Below are positions 44,401 to 54,602 of a stretch of 64,000 nucleotides of DNA, piece by piece. Numbering within the stretch: the first letter of the stretch is position 1; the number at the start of each line of letters is the position of its first letter. The stretch is from contig MU277672.1 of NCBI GenBank assembly GCA_022385805.1, forward strand, positions 354,012 to 418,011, in the 5' to 3' direction. The notes beneath the pieces are model-generated. The model ran no database searches, was not told the DNA's origin, and worked only from the letters and a program-made list of their open reading frames with translations. The stretch comes from Pilatotrama ljubarskyi. Lineage: Eukaryota > Basidiomycota > Agaricomycetes > Polyporales > Polyporaceae. The translations under genes were made by a program, and so were the position numbers.

Positions 44401-46170
44401 GTCGCTCACGGCAGTGGTAGGAGGGAAAAGAGGAGGCAGCTGGAGCAGAGTCCTGTCTCCGCTCGAGCGAGAGATAACGCGGACACGACCTGAAGATCCG
44501 TAGTGAGTACCCGCACGTTTCGTAGACATCAAGCTCGTACCCTTGGTCATGGCATAGGCTACCCACTGGGTAGCCCCAATGGTGGTGCCAGGCAGAAAAG
44601 TCGAGTCGACCTTGACCAGAGCAATGGCGGTTGATTTCACGGCATCTTGAGGTGCCTGGATCTCCTCGAGTGGCTGGGTCACATCAAAGACAATCGTCTG
44701 AGCTTGAGCACTGTGATGCAGGTCAGCCGCTGTAACGTAGGACCTCATACGACGAAACCACATACCTCGGACTCGCAACCTTGCCCTTTGGACCGTTTCC
44801 TCGCCTACCCTCGGGACCAGCCCCTCGCTGAGGAAGCGGAGAGCTCTCCTTGTCGCGGTTGTAGTTGTTTCCGAACGGGCCTTGAGGAGCACCAGGGGGA
44901 CCAATGGGCGAATCCGCCGCGCGACGCTGCTGACGAATGGCCTGCTTGGGCGGAGACGAACGCGGGGAGCCAGTGGGTTGAACCGGCTGTGGTGGGAGAG
45001 GACGAGACCTGGTCTGGATGGGCTCCTGCGGCGGTGGAGGCTCCTCCGTCGGCATGGGGTTGTAGGGCTCGTAAGGAGCGACAGGCGCCTGGGACGGCGC
45101 CGACTGGGGAGCCTGTCCCCGGGTGAGTTGGTCCATGAGGTTTTCTACAGACTTGCGCTTGGGGTCCATAGACACCATGCTCCAAGAAGAGGACTCGTCT
45201 GAAGGCTGAGTAGGCGGCGGCGGCTTCCTCTTGGCGCCAGTGTTGGTGCTCGCCAAAGCGTCAAAAGGAGAAACGAAGTCGAACATCGACCGGCGAGCAG
45301 GCGAAGGTGCGCGCGGCTCAGCGGCGGCTGGTGCGGGCTGCATACCGGACGACTCGCGCTCGTGCGAGTACGTCGATTCGGGGGGAACGGCGTACTCGTC
45401 GGAATGCGACTGATCAGGGGGCAGCGGGACGTAAGGCGGCGAGGGTCCCGAAGACGGAAGCGACACTGATGCTTGCTGCGGCTCAGACTGGGCGAACTTG
45501 GGTCCACTATATGCGTGTCATAGGGGGAGGAAAACGCATGTTAGAATGTTGTTTTCTGGCGCCACGAACATGGCATTTACGGCCATACACCACGCTGGAC
45601 CTCACAGGAGATCGAGCGAGAATCTAAACATAAGACTCACCCAGACATCAACTGCTCCAACAACAGCTTTCCTTGCGACTCGCTAGTCGACATACCTGGC
45701 CTCGGGGCGGAACCAGGGGGTGTGGGTACCTGCTGAGGAGGCGGGCCCATGGGCAGCATCGGCTGCGGGTTCGAAGATGGGGACGCGACAGCGCCCAGAA
45801 GCGTAAGGAGGGCGTTCTGCCTCTCGTTGGTCTGGTTTCCTGGACCAGACACGCCTGAAGAAACAGAACCAGCGTGCCCGGACGCCGGAGTGGCAGGTCC
45901 GGAGTGCAAAGGCTCTTGCGGACCGTGATAGATACCTGCGCTCGCAGCGCTAGGCTGCGGGCTAACGTGGGACGTGGAGGGGGCGTTCAAGCCGTGAAGA
46001 AGAGAGTCGAGGTGACTTTGGGCGGTGGTTTGTGCGACCTCGCGGTGAGAGGGGGCTGGAGAGACATGCGGGTCGTTCTGCTGAGCCTGGGGAACCTGGA
46101 AGTGCTGGCCGGGGGGTGGGGGCGAGGGCCCTCGGCTGAAGACGTTATCTCTGTTAGGGACGTTATCCAT
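41430..46170 (-). CDS. EDC4: enhancer of mRNA decapping 4-like protein (EDC4/Ge-1)
   Basis: Large P-body scaffold expected to promote Dcp2-dependent mRNA decapping. The ATG at 46170 (MDNVPNRDNVFSRG) opens about 450 residues of Pro/Gln/Ser-rich, disordered sequence. A WD40-type propeller follows (about 44700-43400) with WVAYAMTKGRVRVISR, VSDMSVHGNRLAGVTSDGGFVVWEL, LHAVKWHPQQPDLVAVAS and LATISEDSTLTMWNIR. Then come a charged linker, long helices (about 43100-42400, ISTELTKNTTRVVEM, KVEVQ-type VKAEVQNSVLPSLENI), a Pro-rich stretch, and the C-terminal Ge-1 domain (AYLSVLSSQDTRQLRELLARSNPEIVMP, LISPYVARVIPNVQQML). It ends LNRKPIQQS. The domain order matches EDC4. The long low-complexity head is typical of condensate proteins. 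Confidence 0.87.
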
Positions 46171-46578
46171 GCCAGCGATCGCAGCGTCCAGAGAGCAAGG
46201 GCTCTGATTGAGAGAGGTGAAGGGGGGAGGAGAGATAGAGAACGCGGACGATGTGCACGATCCTCGACTTTGGGTGTATACCACTGCACGCAACGAGGTA
46301 AACACGCGTCTTCGGCCAACTCCGCCACCGCTCACTCGCCCAATGAGCTCACCCTCCCGTGCAGTCCATCAGCCTGCCACGCTCCGGCCTCCTCGCCTTC
46401 TCCGTCCCATGCCCCCTTCTATCACTATCGTCTTGATAGCAAGCTGCGGCACGATGAGGATGCCTTGTACAAATTGCACAGTATTGTCGCAGCACGCGAT
46501 CGGGGAGGTATACACGGTACAATTACACTGGCACGGGACCCAAACACTCTCCACTTCGTACACAAACAGCCGGACGTT
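46171..46578. other. intergenic interval
   Basis: EDC4 promoter side and 3' flank of the intradiol dioxygenase gene. Nothing distinctive seen. Confidence 0.45.
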
Positions 46579-48004
46579 CTACAGACTAGCGGGCGCATTC
46601 TTCGCCGCCGCCTTAGCGTTCTCCTCGAATACCTGCTTTGACTTCTCCTCTGGGACCAGAATAAGGTCGCGCTGTAGGAGCTTGAACGTATCGCCCTTGG
46701 GGAAACCCCGCTTGCGCGCCTCTTCCCCATCACGGACCTCCTTCAGGCTCTGCAAATGGATCATCTTGTTGAGGTCTCCAATCTCTCATCGTACGATGAG
46801 AAGTCACATACCACGACCAAGGACTTCTTCACGCCGAAGACGGCATCGCTTTCCAGCCATTCATCGCCCTCAGGATAGAAGGCAGTGACGAGCTTCCTGT
46901 ATCCAGGCGCCTCGATCATTAGGTGCAAGTGGTTCGGGCGCATGTTGTGTCTTCCCATCCCGAGCAGCAGTTGACCCACAGGGCCCTATAATCGACGTCA
47001 GCCAAGATGCAGCACAGCCCGGACAGAAGCGGCGACGCACGTCTCCCGGGATCGGGTACGCGACGGGAACCACAGCGCGGTAGCCAAAGCGGCCGTCCTT
47101 GTCTGTGTGGAGGCGGCCTCTGCAATCCGGCTTTTCGCGGCTGGAATATTGCGTATCGTAGAAGCCTTCGGAAGACATCCGTCAGCAAGAAGACGGGAAG
47201 ACGAGGCTCGAGGCCGGTAAATACTCACCGTCAGCGTCCGTTTCCCAGGTCTCGATCGTAGCGTTCGGGATGGGCGTCCCGTCCGTGCTGAGCACGCGGC
47301 CTTCGACATACATATACTCGCCCTTGCCCTCAGAGGCGATCGAGTCCCCGTTCTCGACTGTGGTGGCGTCCGCGGTGAGCTTCTCTGTATACGAGATTAA
47401 GGGCCGTGCCGTTAATACACTCACCGTCAGGCGCGTCCTCCGTAAAGAACGGTCCGAGGACGCTGCTTTCCGTGCCGCCCTGGACCGGAGGGTTGTTCAG
47501 CGCGTCTACAAGGGCCGATACGCCCAAGACGTCTGATAGCAGAATGAACTCTTGGCGGAGAGGCGTGCAGGTCTTCCCGACCGCCGTCAAGAACTGGATG
47601 GCTTCTTCCCATTCTTGGGTCGTGAGGCTGAATGCCATTCCGTATACGTGAGCTTTTGATCACTCTCAATGACGGGGGGCACCTACCTGGTCTCTCGGAC
47701 GTACTGGTGCAAGTGCGTGATCAAGTTCTTAGCAAGAAAACGTCTCCGGCTGCGTACGACGTCTCAGCTTCACGAGCGGCTCCCTTCCCCGGAGGATACT
47801 CACTCATTCGGAGTCAGCTCAGCCAGCTTTAGTAGATTGCTCGTGATGATTTCCGGGCTGTCAGGCAACTGTTCACGCCGAGGATGTCACCTACTTTGCA
47901 AATCGCGATACATACGCCTTGCGACTCACCGGCAGCTGAAAAGGGGGAGGCGGAAGTCCGTTAGAGACAGCCTTGGTGGGCGGGGGAGGTTCCGTAACGG
48001 CCAT
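46579..48004 (-). CDS. intradiol ring-cleavage dioxygenase (catechol / hydroxyquinol 1,2-dioxygenase type)
   Basis: Non-heme Fe(III) enzyme that splits catechol or hydroxyquinol between the hydroxyls, feeding the 3-oxoadipate route. In a wood- or litter-decay fungus this suits lignin-derived aromatics. The start MAVTEPPPPTKAVSNG at 48004 is spliced to LPDSPEIITSNLLKLAELTPNE. The dioxygenase N-terminal helical domain follows (EWEEAIQFLTAVGKTC, EFILLSDVLGVSALVDALN, SSVLGPFF). The catalytic barrel has VEGRVLSTDGTPIPNATIETWETDADG, DGRFGYRAVVPVAYPIPGDG and MRPNHLHLMI. Tyr of GYR, Tyr of AYPIP and the two His of NHLHL are the expected iron ligands. It ends AAKNAPASL. The sequence lacks a secretion signal, so it is intracellular. 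Confidence 0.92.
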
Positions 48005-49419
48005 ATCAGTATTCAAGTCAAGGTAAGGCCAAAGCTGGTCAAACGAAGTGCAGCGATAGAAGGAAGCAGCAGACGCAAGGTCGTCGAGCGAGTTACAGAA
48101 CCAGAGCGATCGCCGCCGAGCTACCAATCACCAGCCTTATATATGTACGCCAGGCCGCCCAGCTTCTGGCGCGAGTGGTGGTGGTTCCAGGGAAGAAGGC
48201 GGGGCCGCACCCCTGCGGAACCAGGACTGCCCAACTGCACCGTCTGACGAGCGCAATTCGTACCGTGTGAGTGCCCGATCTCCTGATATAGGTGGTCATG
48301 TGTGTGCTCGAGATCCATGAGCCGGGAGGGCCGTCCGCCTCGCTTCGGCGGTTCACCAAATGTGAGGGCGGGCCTTCCACGACGCTCGTATTCGAAGCGG
48401 GAGCAGAGTAAGCGGGGCGGCTCCCGAAGGCGAGACCGGAAGCCTGGGGAGCAGAGGCAGGAGTCAAGCGCCCTCGGTGCTGGTCGGACGGCCAATGCAA
48501 CAGTCAGGATTTCCACGAGCTCGAGGCTCAGGTTCGAAGATGTCCGTAGTAAGTAAACTCAGCGGCTGCCGATAGTAAGTGTGCTTAGGGAGAGCCTCTG
48601 TGGACAGGCTTCTTGTCGGCTGGGTGTACCATGCACGAGGGTGTCAGGATGAAGACGGCAGGTAACACTAGTCAGCTCGACCCACAACGAGCATCACTTC
48701 ATAATGGTATTCTCGAGAGCAGATGAGGCATCACGAGAGCTAGCGCGGTCCTCAAGGGGCTGGAATGAATCCAAGGTTAGAAGAAATGTTCTACCAGAGC
48801 AGAGGACATCCACGAGCGTCAGATTCCGCCTGCCAGTCGAGGTGAGACTCGCGAGCAGGGTGGAAACAAGCTATAGAGATCACTTCGTGGGTGTTCCTCC
48901 AGGAGTGTCGTGGGGCAGGAGATTCGGAGACACACAGGACGCCCCGCTCCTGCATACCAAAGTCCTCCGCGGCTAGACGCACGCAGTGGGAGGAACTTGG
49001 AGTCTCCGCCCGACGGGTGCCTTTCACCATGAGAAGCAAGTCATACCGTCGCATAAGCCCAAGCAGACAAAAGCCGCATATGCGTACGGTTGCGAGAATC
49101 TCAACCACGTCCAGCCAAGAGCAGCACGGGCAGGGTAGACCTCAGCAGGAAGAGGACCGGACGCGTCTCCTAGGCGCCCATTTCCGCGCGTCGCGTTTCG
49201 ATGGGCGCTCCTGCCACGTGTGCCGCGTCGCGCAGCCGCGCCGAAGCACAGTCTCTTGGCGCCCACGCCTGCGTGCCGCTCAGCAACACCGCCGCCGCCA
49301 GGAGCTCGCTGGCCTCCTCTCCTCTCTCCGCCTCTCTCCCGCTCAACGCTTCCTTGACGAACGCCGACCTCTGGAAAGGATCTCCCGACACTCCTGAAAC
49401 TCGTGAAATAAAGGGCAAG
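48005..49419. other. intergenic stretch
   Basis: 1.4 kb between divergent genes. A minus-strand TATA-like element (TATATAAGG) lies at 48135-48143, about 135 bases upstream of the dioxygenase ATG. A frame in phase with SFT2 is open from 49201 (possible extension, not favoured). No other gene recognised. Confidence 0.45.
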
Positions 49420-50346
49420 ATGGCGAACTCCAAGGGCTGGTTCAACCTGGAAGCCGCGGGCGGCGCGATCCCGGACACGCAGTTCTTCGAGGGCGACTCT
49501 GCCTTCAGCTTCTTGGGCCTCACGCGGACGCAGCGGTTGTACGGATTCGTCGGATGGTGCGCCGTCTCGTGCTTTCTGCTGGGGCGCAGCCGATGTCTGA
49601 CGGGACGACCTCTTTGTTGTGTATGGCGCATGCAGTCTCGCGGTGGGCTTCGTCCTGAGTCTGCTCGGGAGCATCTTCCTGTTCCTCGGGTCGCTCGCCA
49701 GCTTCGCGAGTACGTCCGACCCTTACCCCTGTAGCCTTGTTTCAGACCGTCCTGACGTGCTTGCCATCATGTAGTTCTGTACGCGCTCGGAACGATCATC
49801 TCCCTCATAGGCACTGGGTTCCTAGTCGGGGTACGTCTCCGCCCGTCACGTCTTCCCGTTCTCAAAGCTTCACGCCCGCTAACCCCGCCGCCGTATCAGT
49901 TCTCGAAACAACTCAAAATGGTACGACCGCTAGTACCGCACCATAACGCCCGCTTGCGGGAGCGGCTGACCGAGTAAACGTTTGCGCGCACCACGCAGAT
50001 GTTCAAGCCCGTCCGGGTCGTCGCGACGATCGTCTTCCTCGGCTCGATAGGTCTCATCTTCGTCGGCGCGTTCGTCATCAAGAGCGATGTGCGTCCTCTC
50101 CCATGTCCTCTCTTCCCGCTCGCCTGTCCGCTAATCCACCGCTCCCGACTTGCAGATCCTATGCCTAAGTACGCGCTGCACTCTCACACTCACCCGCACC
50201 AGACTCACCGGTACTGACCCGCCTCTCGCTCTCTCTCCCCGTGCGCGGCAGTCTTCGTCATCATCGAGTACCTCGCGTACACGTGGTACACGCTCTCCTA
50301 CATCCCCTACGCGCGCACCGCCATCCTCAAGGTCTTCGGGATGTGA
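49420..50346 (+). CDS. SFT2: SFT2-family Golgi vesicle transport protein
   Basis: Four-helix membrane protein acting in retrograde and Golgi-endosome vesicle fusion. The start [12 protein letters not shown] at 49420 precedes a hydrophilic segment with [18 protein letters not shown]. The first membrane span is split: exon 1 ends 49556, the intron 49557-49635 (79 nt) joins TG to T in phase, giving [17 protein letters not shown]. Further spans are [38 protein letters not shown] and [34 protein letters not shown] between spans and [15 protein letters not shown] at the end are typical of this family. Five or so introns. An in-frame extension back to 49201 exists but lacks family-like sequence. Confidence 0.87.
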
Positions 50347-50845
50347 TCGTGCTCCCCTCCTGCCCGCTCTCGTCCGCCGCTTCGCGCCCCCAGTCTTTGC
50401 AAGTGCAACCGGATGTGCTTCTTCATCGTACGCTACGAATGCATGGGACTTGTACGACTATTATTTCTTCTCCTAGTAGGTCTCGACCGCTCTATTTATC
50501 TCGGGACTGCGGAACGCGAGGACGGCTTGGGCCGGTCCGAATCGACATCGCAGCGGCCGGTCGCCAGTCGATGGTGCAAGAAAAGCAGACGGAGATCGCG
50601 TATGTACGCGTTGACGGAACATATAATACAGCTTTCGCATCGATACACCTTCTCACTGGTCCCCTTTGACACCGAACATCAACCCTCGAACGTCACCTTG
50701 AGCATCATCATCAACCCACGAACGTCATCCCATAGATCTCGGAATTCAGACTACAGACGACTCGTCCTGCATCGCACAGACGGGCAGTATGTCAGGCGAG
50801 AGGCACGCGCAAGACAGATCGGCGGGCACGCACCACACCGCACGC
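50347..50845. other. convergent 3' region
   Basis: About 500 bases between the stops of SFT2 (+) and glyoxalase II (-). No feature recognised. Confidence 0.5.
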
Positions 50846-52055
50846 TCACCCCCTGAAGTTGTTCTTCAGATTCCGGAGCGCGTCCATGACCGCGCTCGGC
50901 TCCCCTCCGCCCGTCGCCTTCCTGCAAACGCAACGCGCATGACTCCTAATCAGCGTTCTCATAACACGGAAGTCCTTGAGAGCAGATACGCACTGGATCG
51001 GAGCCGAGTGAAGCCGCATGAACGGGTTCCACTCCTTCTCGTCCCCAATCGTCGTCCTCTCCTTGGGAATCACGCCCTCCTTGATGAGCTTCTCGAGCCG
51101 CACGAGGGCCGGGTTCTCCGGGTCGACGTGCTTGGCGAACGCGAGGTTGCTCTTGGTGTACTCGTGCCCGTCATACACGATGGTTTGAGCGGGGAGGGTG
51201 GCGAGGTAGGAGAGCGCGGCGTGCATCTCCGCGCCGGTGCCTTCGAAGAAGCGGCCGCAGCCGGCGACGAAGAGGGTGTCGCCGGTGAAGACGCCGCCTG
51301 GGTGCGAGGCACCGGCGGAGGAGGTGGCGTGGTAGCAGATGGAGTCTTGGGTGTGGCAGGGCGTCGCGAGGCATCTGCGGCGCGGGTGTGAGCGTGAGCA
51401 GAACAGTGAGCGAAGTCCGTGGTCAGAGAGATGTCAGGACGAGAAGGCGTCCGCGCTTCGGAGGTGCGATGGAAGGGGCAAATGCGAGATGGAAGGGGAA
51501 CTCACTTGACGTGGATGTTCCCGACGTCGAATTCATCTTTGTCTTTGACGAGTTTGGTCAGTGCCGGGATCTTGTTGCTGCCGCCGTAGATGGGGGCATC
51601 GGGGAAGGCGGCGGCCTGGGTAGCGCGAGCACACGGGAGGTCAAGGCTTCTACGCTAGCGCAGCGCTGATACAGAGATGGAGACGTACAAAGTCCTGTAT
51701 TTGGGACGTGCGGTGAGTGTCTGCGCGTGGGCTGGAAGGCAGCGCGATGGGGAGGGGGACGGACCTTGTTACCGCCGCTGTGGTCGTGGTGATGGTGAGT
51801 GGTGATGGCTGCGACGATGTCTACGCCGGCCTTGTCAGCGGCCGCGCGGACCTTGGGGACGTCGTAGGGGTCGACTGCAGCGGCCTTGTTTGAGGCGTCG
51901 TCGATGAGGAGGTAGGCGTAGTTGTCGTCGCGGACGGGGACGGGGATGACCTTCATGTTGCGGGGGGCGGTGGTGGCGAAGGAAGCGCGTAGGAGTGGAG
52001 AGAGCGAGAGGAGACGGGTGCGACGAGCGATGTGGGGGATGGGAGAGAAGAGCAT
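50846..52055 (-). CDS. GLO2: hydroxyacylglutathione hydrolase (glyoxalase II)
   Basis: Binuclear metal hydrolase of the metallo-beta-lactamase fold that releases D-lactate and glutathione from S-lactoylglutathione, the last step of methylglyoxal removal. The metal motif TTHHHHDHSGGN is intact, as are CHTQDS (His), FTGDTLFVAGCGRFFEGTGAEMH (Asp) and VYDGHEYT (His). The C-terminal substrate domain has NPALVRLEKLIKEGVIP and WNPFMR. Two start codons are plausible: 52055 gives an Arg/Ser-rich leader (RRTRLLSLSPLLRASFA) like a mitochondrial presequence, and 51956 gives MKVIPVPVRDDNYAY, the usual cytosolic start. A frame open further upstream to 52325 looks non-coding. Five or so short introns. It ends NNFRG. 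Confidence 0.92.
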
Positions 52056-52524
52056 GGGACGCGGGCAAGGTGCTGGGTCAGCAGGAGCTTCAAGTTGCGA
52101 CAGGACGTGCACGGGGGAATCGGACGTGTGCGATGACGTCACGTGTGCAGACGCGATCACACGCGCGCGTCGCTCGTCCTCGTCCTCTGCCATAGCGGTC
52201 GGTGCGTCTACCGCGTCCGTATGGGCGAGTGCCGCGGTGTTGGGGTGTGTACAGGCCTGCGAAGGCTCATCAGGATCTGTCCGCGGAGAAGCGTCCCGGG
52301 CGCCCGCGTCTGCCCCATCTGCCACTGCCTCTGCCTACGACATCGCTCAGTCAGAGTCCACAGTCGCCCGCCCACAGCCTCGACACACTTCCTGATCCCA
52401 TCCGTCCCTCTTATCCCTCATGCTCGCCCCGTCCCTCCCTCCCTCTTCCGTCCCTACCACCCGGCTAGGCTCCTCGCGAGACCGCTCTCACCGGCAGCTA
52501 GAGCCACCCCCGGGCCCCCCACCA
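52056..52524. other. divergent promoter interval
   Basis: Between glyoxalase II (-) and the Ser/Thr-rich membrane protein (+). The last 150 bases before the plus-strand ATG are pyrimidine-rich (CCCTCCCTCCC runs), as in fungal leaders. Confidence 0.45.
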
Positions 52525-53905
52525 TGCTACTGGCCTTAGATCTAGAGAGCGAAGCGGTACGTCTCTCGCCCCCTCATACCCCTCCGGAGCCTGCTGCTCA
52601 CGAGATCATAGGGCGCTATTGAGGACGCCGTTTCTTCTTGTCTGAGTCTCGTCGTTCACTTCCAGCATGGCTGCGCCACAGACATCCTGCGCGTTCTCAG
52701 CGTACCCACAGGTGGCCAACAACCGCCCCCGACTAAAAGCGCAGACACAACCCCGTTGGCGACCATATCCACTCTGCATAACGTGATTCCGACATCCGCA
52801 TCCTCGACTAGCCCATCCCAGGGGCCCCCAACTCCCCCGCTATCCTCCTCGGAAACACCGCCTGCGAATACGCCCGGCCCCTCATGGAACCCCAGTAGTA
52901 CCGCTCCCGCCCCAAGTCCTACGAGTAGCCTCGGCAGTCCATCCGGACAAGATCAGCCCAGTTCGCACCGTCACGGTGGCGGCACATCGGACGCTGATAC
53001 AAGCTCGAATCCCACATCGCCGCTCGCGACACCTACGGCTTCAGTGAGCGTGTCGCCCACCGAGACGTACGGTGAGTACCTCCCGCCCATGATCGCCACC
53101 GTTTCCCAACTCTGACCATTCCCCATCGATATACGCACCATCAGAGTCGACGACAATCACCACCGTCACGCCAACTCCCTCTCCCACCGGCTCTCCTTCC
53201 CCCGCGTCCACCACAGCACCCGGCAACTCCTTCGTCCAATCTCCCAACCCCGACCCGACCTCCTCCGCCCACTCCTCTGCCCACTCCCTCTCCTCCGCCG
53301 CCGCCGCCGCCTCCGACCCGCCCAAATCACACACCGGCGCCATCGTCGGCGGCGTCCTCGGCGGGCTCGCCCTCCTCCTCCTCGCCGCCTGCGCCGTCGT
53401 CCTCGTCCGCCGGCTCATGCGCGCCCGGCGCACCGCGCCCTCCGCCGAGTTCATGAACCTCGCGCGCGGGAACACGGGCACGCCCACCGCGTTCGGCGCC
53501 ACGCCTACGCCAGGGCTGGGCTCGGGGGATCGGCTGATCCCGCTCGCGCGGCAGACGTCCGTCGAGGATCACCTCGGTATGGGTGTGGATGTGGAGGGGC
53601 AAGGAGGAGGGGCGCAGGGGCAGGGGGCGCCGCCGCCTCCCTTTACGCCGGGCGACTGGACGGACCCGGTGTACGAGAAGGTGCAGGCGGCGGCGGCGGC
53701 GCTCGAGCATTGGCAGCGGCGGGAGTCGTCGGACTTCGGGCACGGGCATTCACACGGGTACGGGGCGGACGGGGTTGAGAAGGACGGGGATGTGTATGAG
53801 GACGCGTTGGATGGGAGCACGGAGGCGGGGGATCATCGTGATCCATATGGAGGGCCCGGAGGGGCTGGGGACGAGGAGAAGGGCGGGTACGCTTGGGCGA
53901 TGTGA
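52525..53905 (+). CDS. Ser/Thr/Pro-rich single-pass membrane protein
   Basis: No enzyme domain. After a short N-terminal exon, about 200 residues are dominated by Ser, Thr and Pro (SSTSPSQGPPTPPLSSSE, TTITTVTPTPSPTGSPSP), as in heavily O-mannosylated mucin-like ectodomains. One membrane span follows (HTGAIVGGVLGGLALLLLAA, about 53330-53400), then a basic stop-transfer VRRLMRARR and a Gly/Pro/acid-rich cytoplasmic tail of about 160 residues, ending GGYAWAM. This layout resembles Mid2/WSC-like wall sensors, but no WSC or Cys-rich domain is visible. The proposed ATG at 52525 joins by a phase-0 intron (GCG|CAT) to the main frame. It encodes no signal peptide, so the true start may lie upstream. 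The intron near 53072-53145 closes in phase. Confidence 0.68.
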
Positions 53906-54602
53906 GGTACAGGATACGCGCGGGCGCGCGCGGCGGACCAGTGCTCCTGACCGGATGTATGCTTACAGGACGCTGCCGCGCTCGTCGGTCGTGCTAACTT
54001 ATCTGTCCCTCTTTGCGAGTATCGCACATGTTGTAGTCTGGCCGCATGTACTTGTACTTGTACGATGACGCGTCGCCATTATACCTCTCGCAACCTCCAG
54101 TCGGTTCGTGCTGCCAGTGCCGGGTGTCGTTCCACCGTTCGATCCTGGAGAACTTGCATATACTGGTACATCAGATATCGGACTAAGCAAGTACACGAGA
54201 TCTAGCGAAGCATATCGACGACCGACCGGGGCGCGTACAGGAAGAGCGACGATACAGGGACTTGACCGAGCGGCGAACGAGACCTACTGCTACTGCTACT
54301 GCTACTAAAGATACAACGCTACCGCGCGCAAGGTTCGCGGAACCGCCACGCCAGCGTACGGACGAGAACAGAGCCCGAGACACGGGGAAGACGAAAAGCG
54401 AAAAGCGAGGAGCAAAGAGACTCGGGTCCGGAGCACAGGGAGAGAGCCGGGACGAGCGAACACGGCGAGAAACCGGCACCTGCTACTATCGTACACCGCG
54501 CACCTCCACATTCTACAATCCCCCGGATGCCACCTTCAGCACCCCCCCGCCGACCACCATCGACCAGACGACCGTTCCTTACCCCGAGCCTGAGCGGACG
54601 AC
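53906..54602. other. convergent 3' region with short repeat
   Basis: About 700 bases between the stops of the membrane-protein gene (+) and Argonaute (-). It holds a TACTGC-type hexamer repeat near 54285-54307. No gene recognised. Confidence 0.45.
54285..54307 (+). repeat. (TACTGC)n short tandem repeat
   Basis: Three to four perfect TACTGC units in a row in non-coding DNA. Confidence 0.85.

Noticed and set aside
45874..46641. 255-codon plus-strand frame opposite the EDC4 N-terminus
   Set aside because: Antisense of a GC-rich low-complexity coding exon; no domain seen.
52756..53115. TTG at 52756 as a start for the Ser/Thr-rich membrane protein
   Set aside because: The frame continues upstream to an acceptor at about 52664 and joins in phase to an ATG exon at 52525, so no TTG start is needed.
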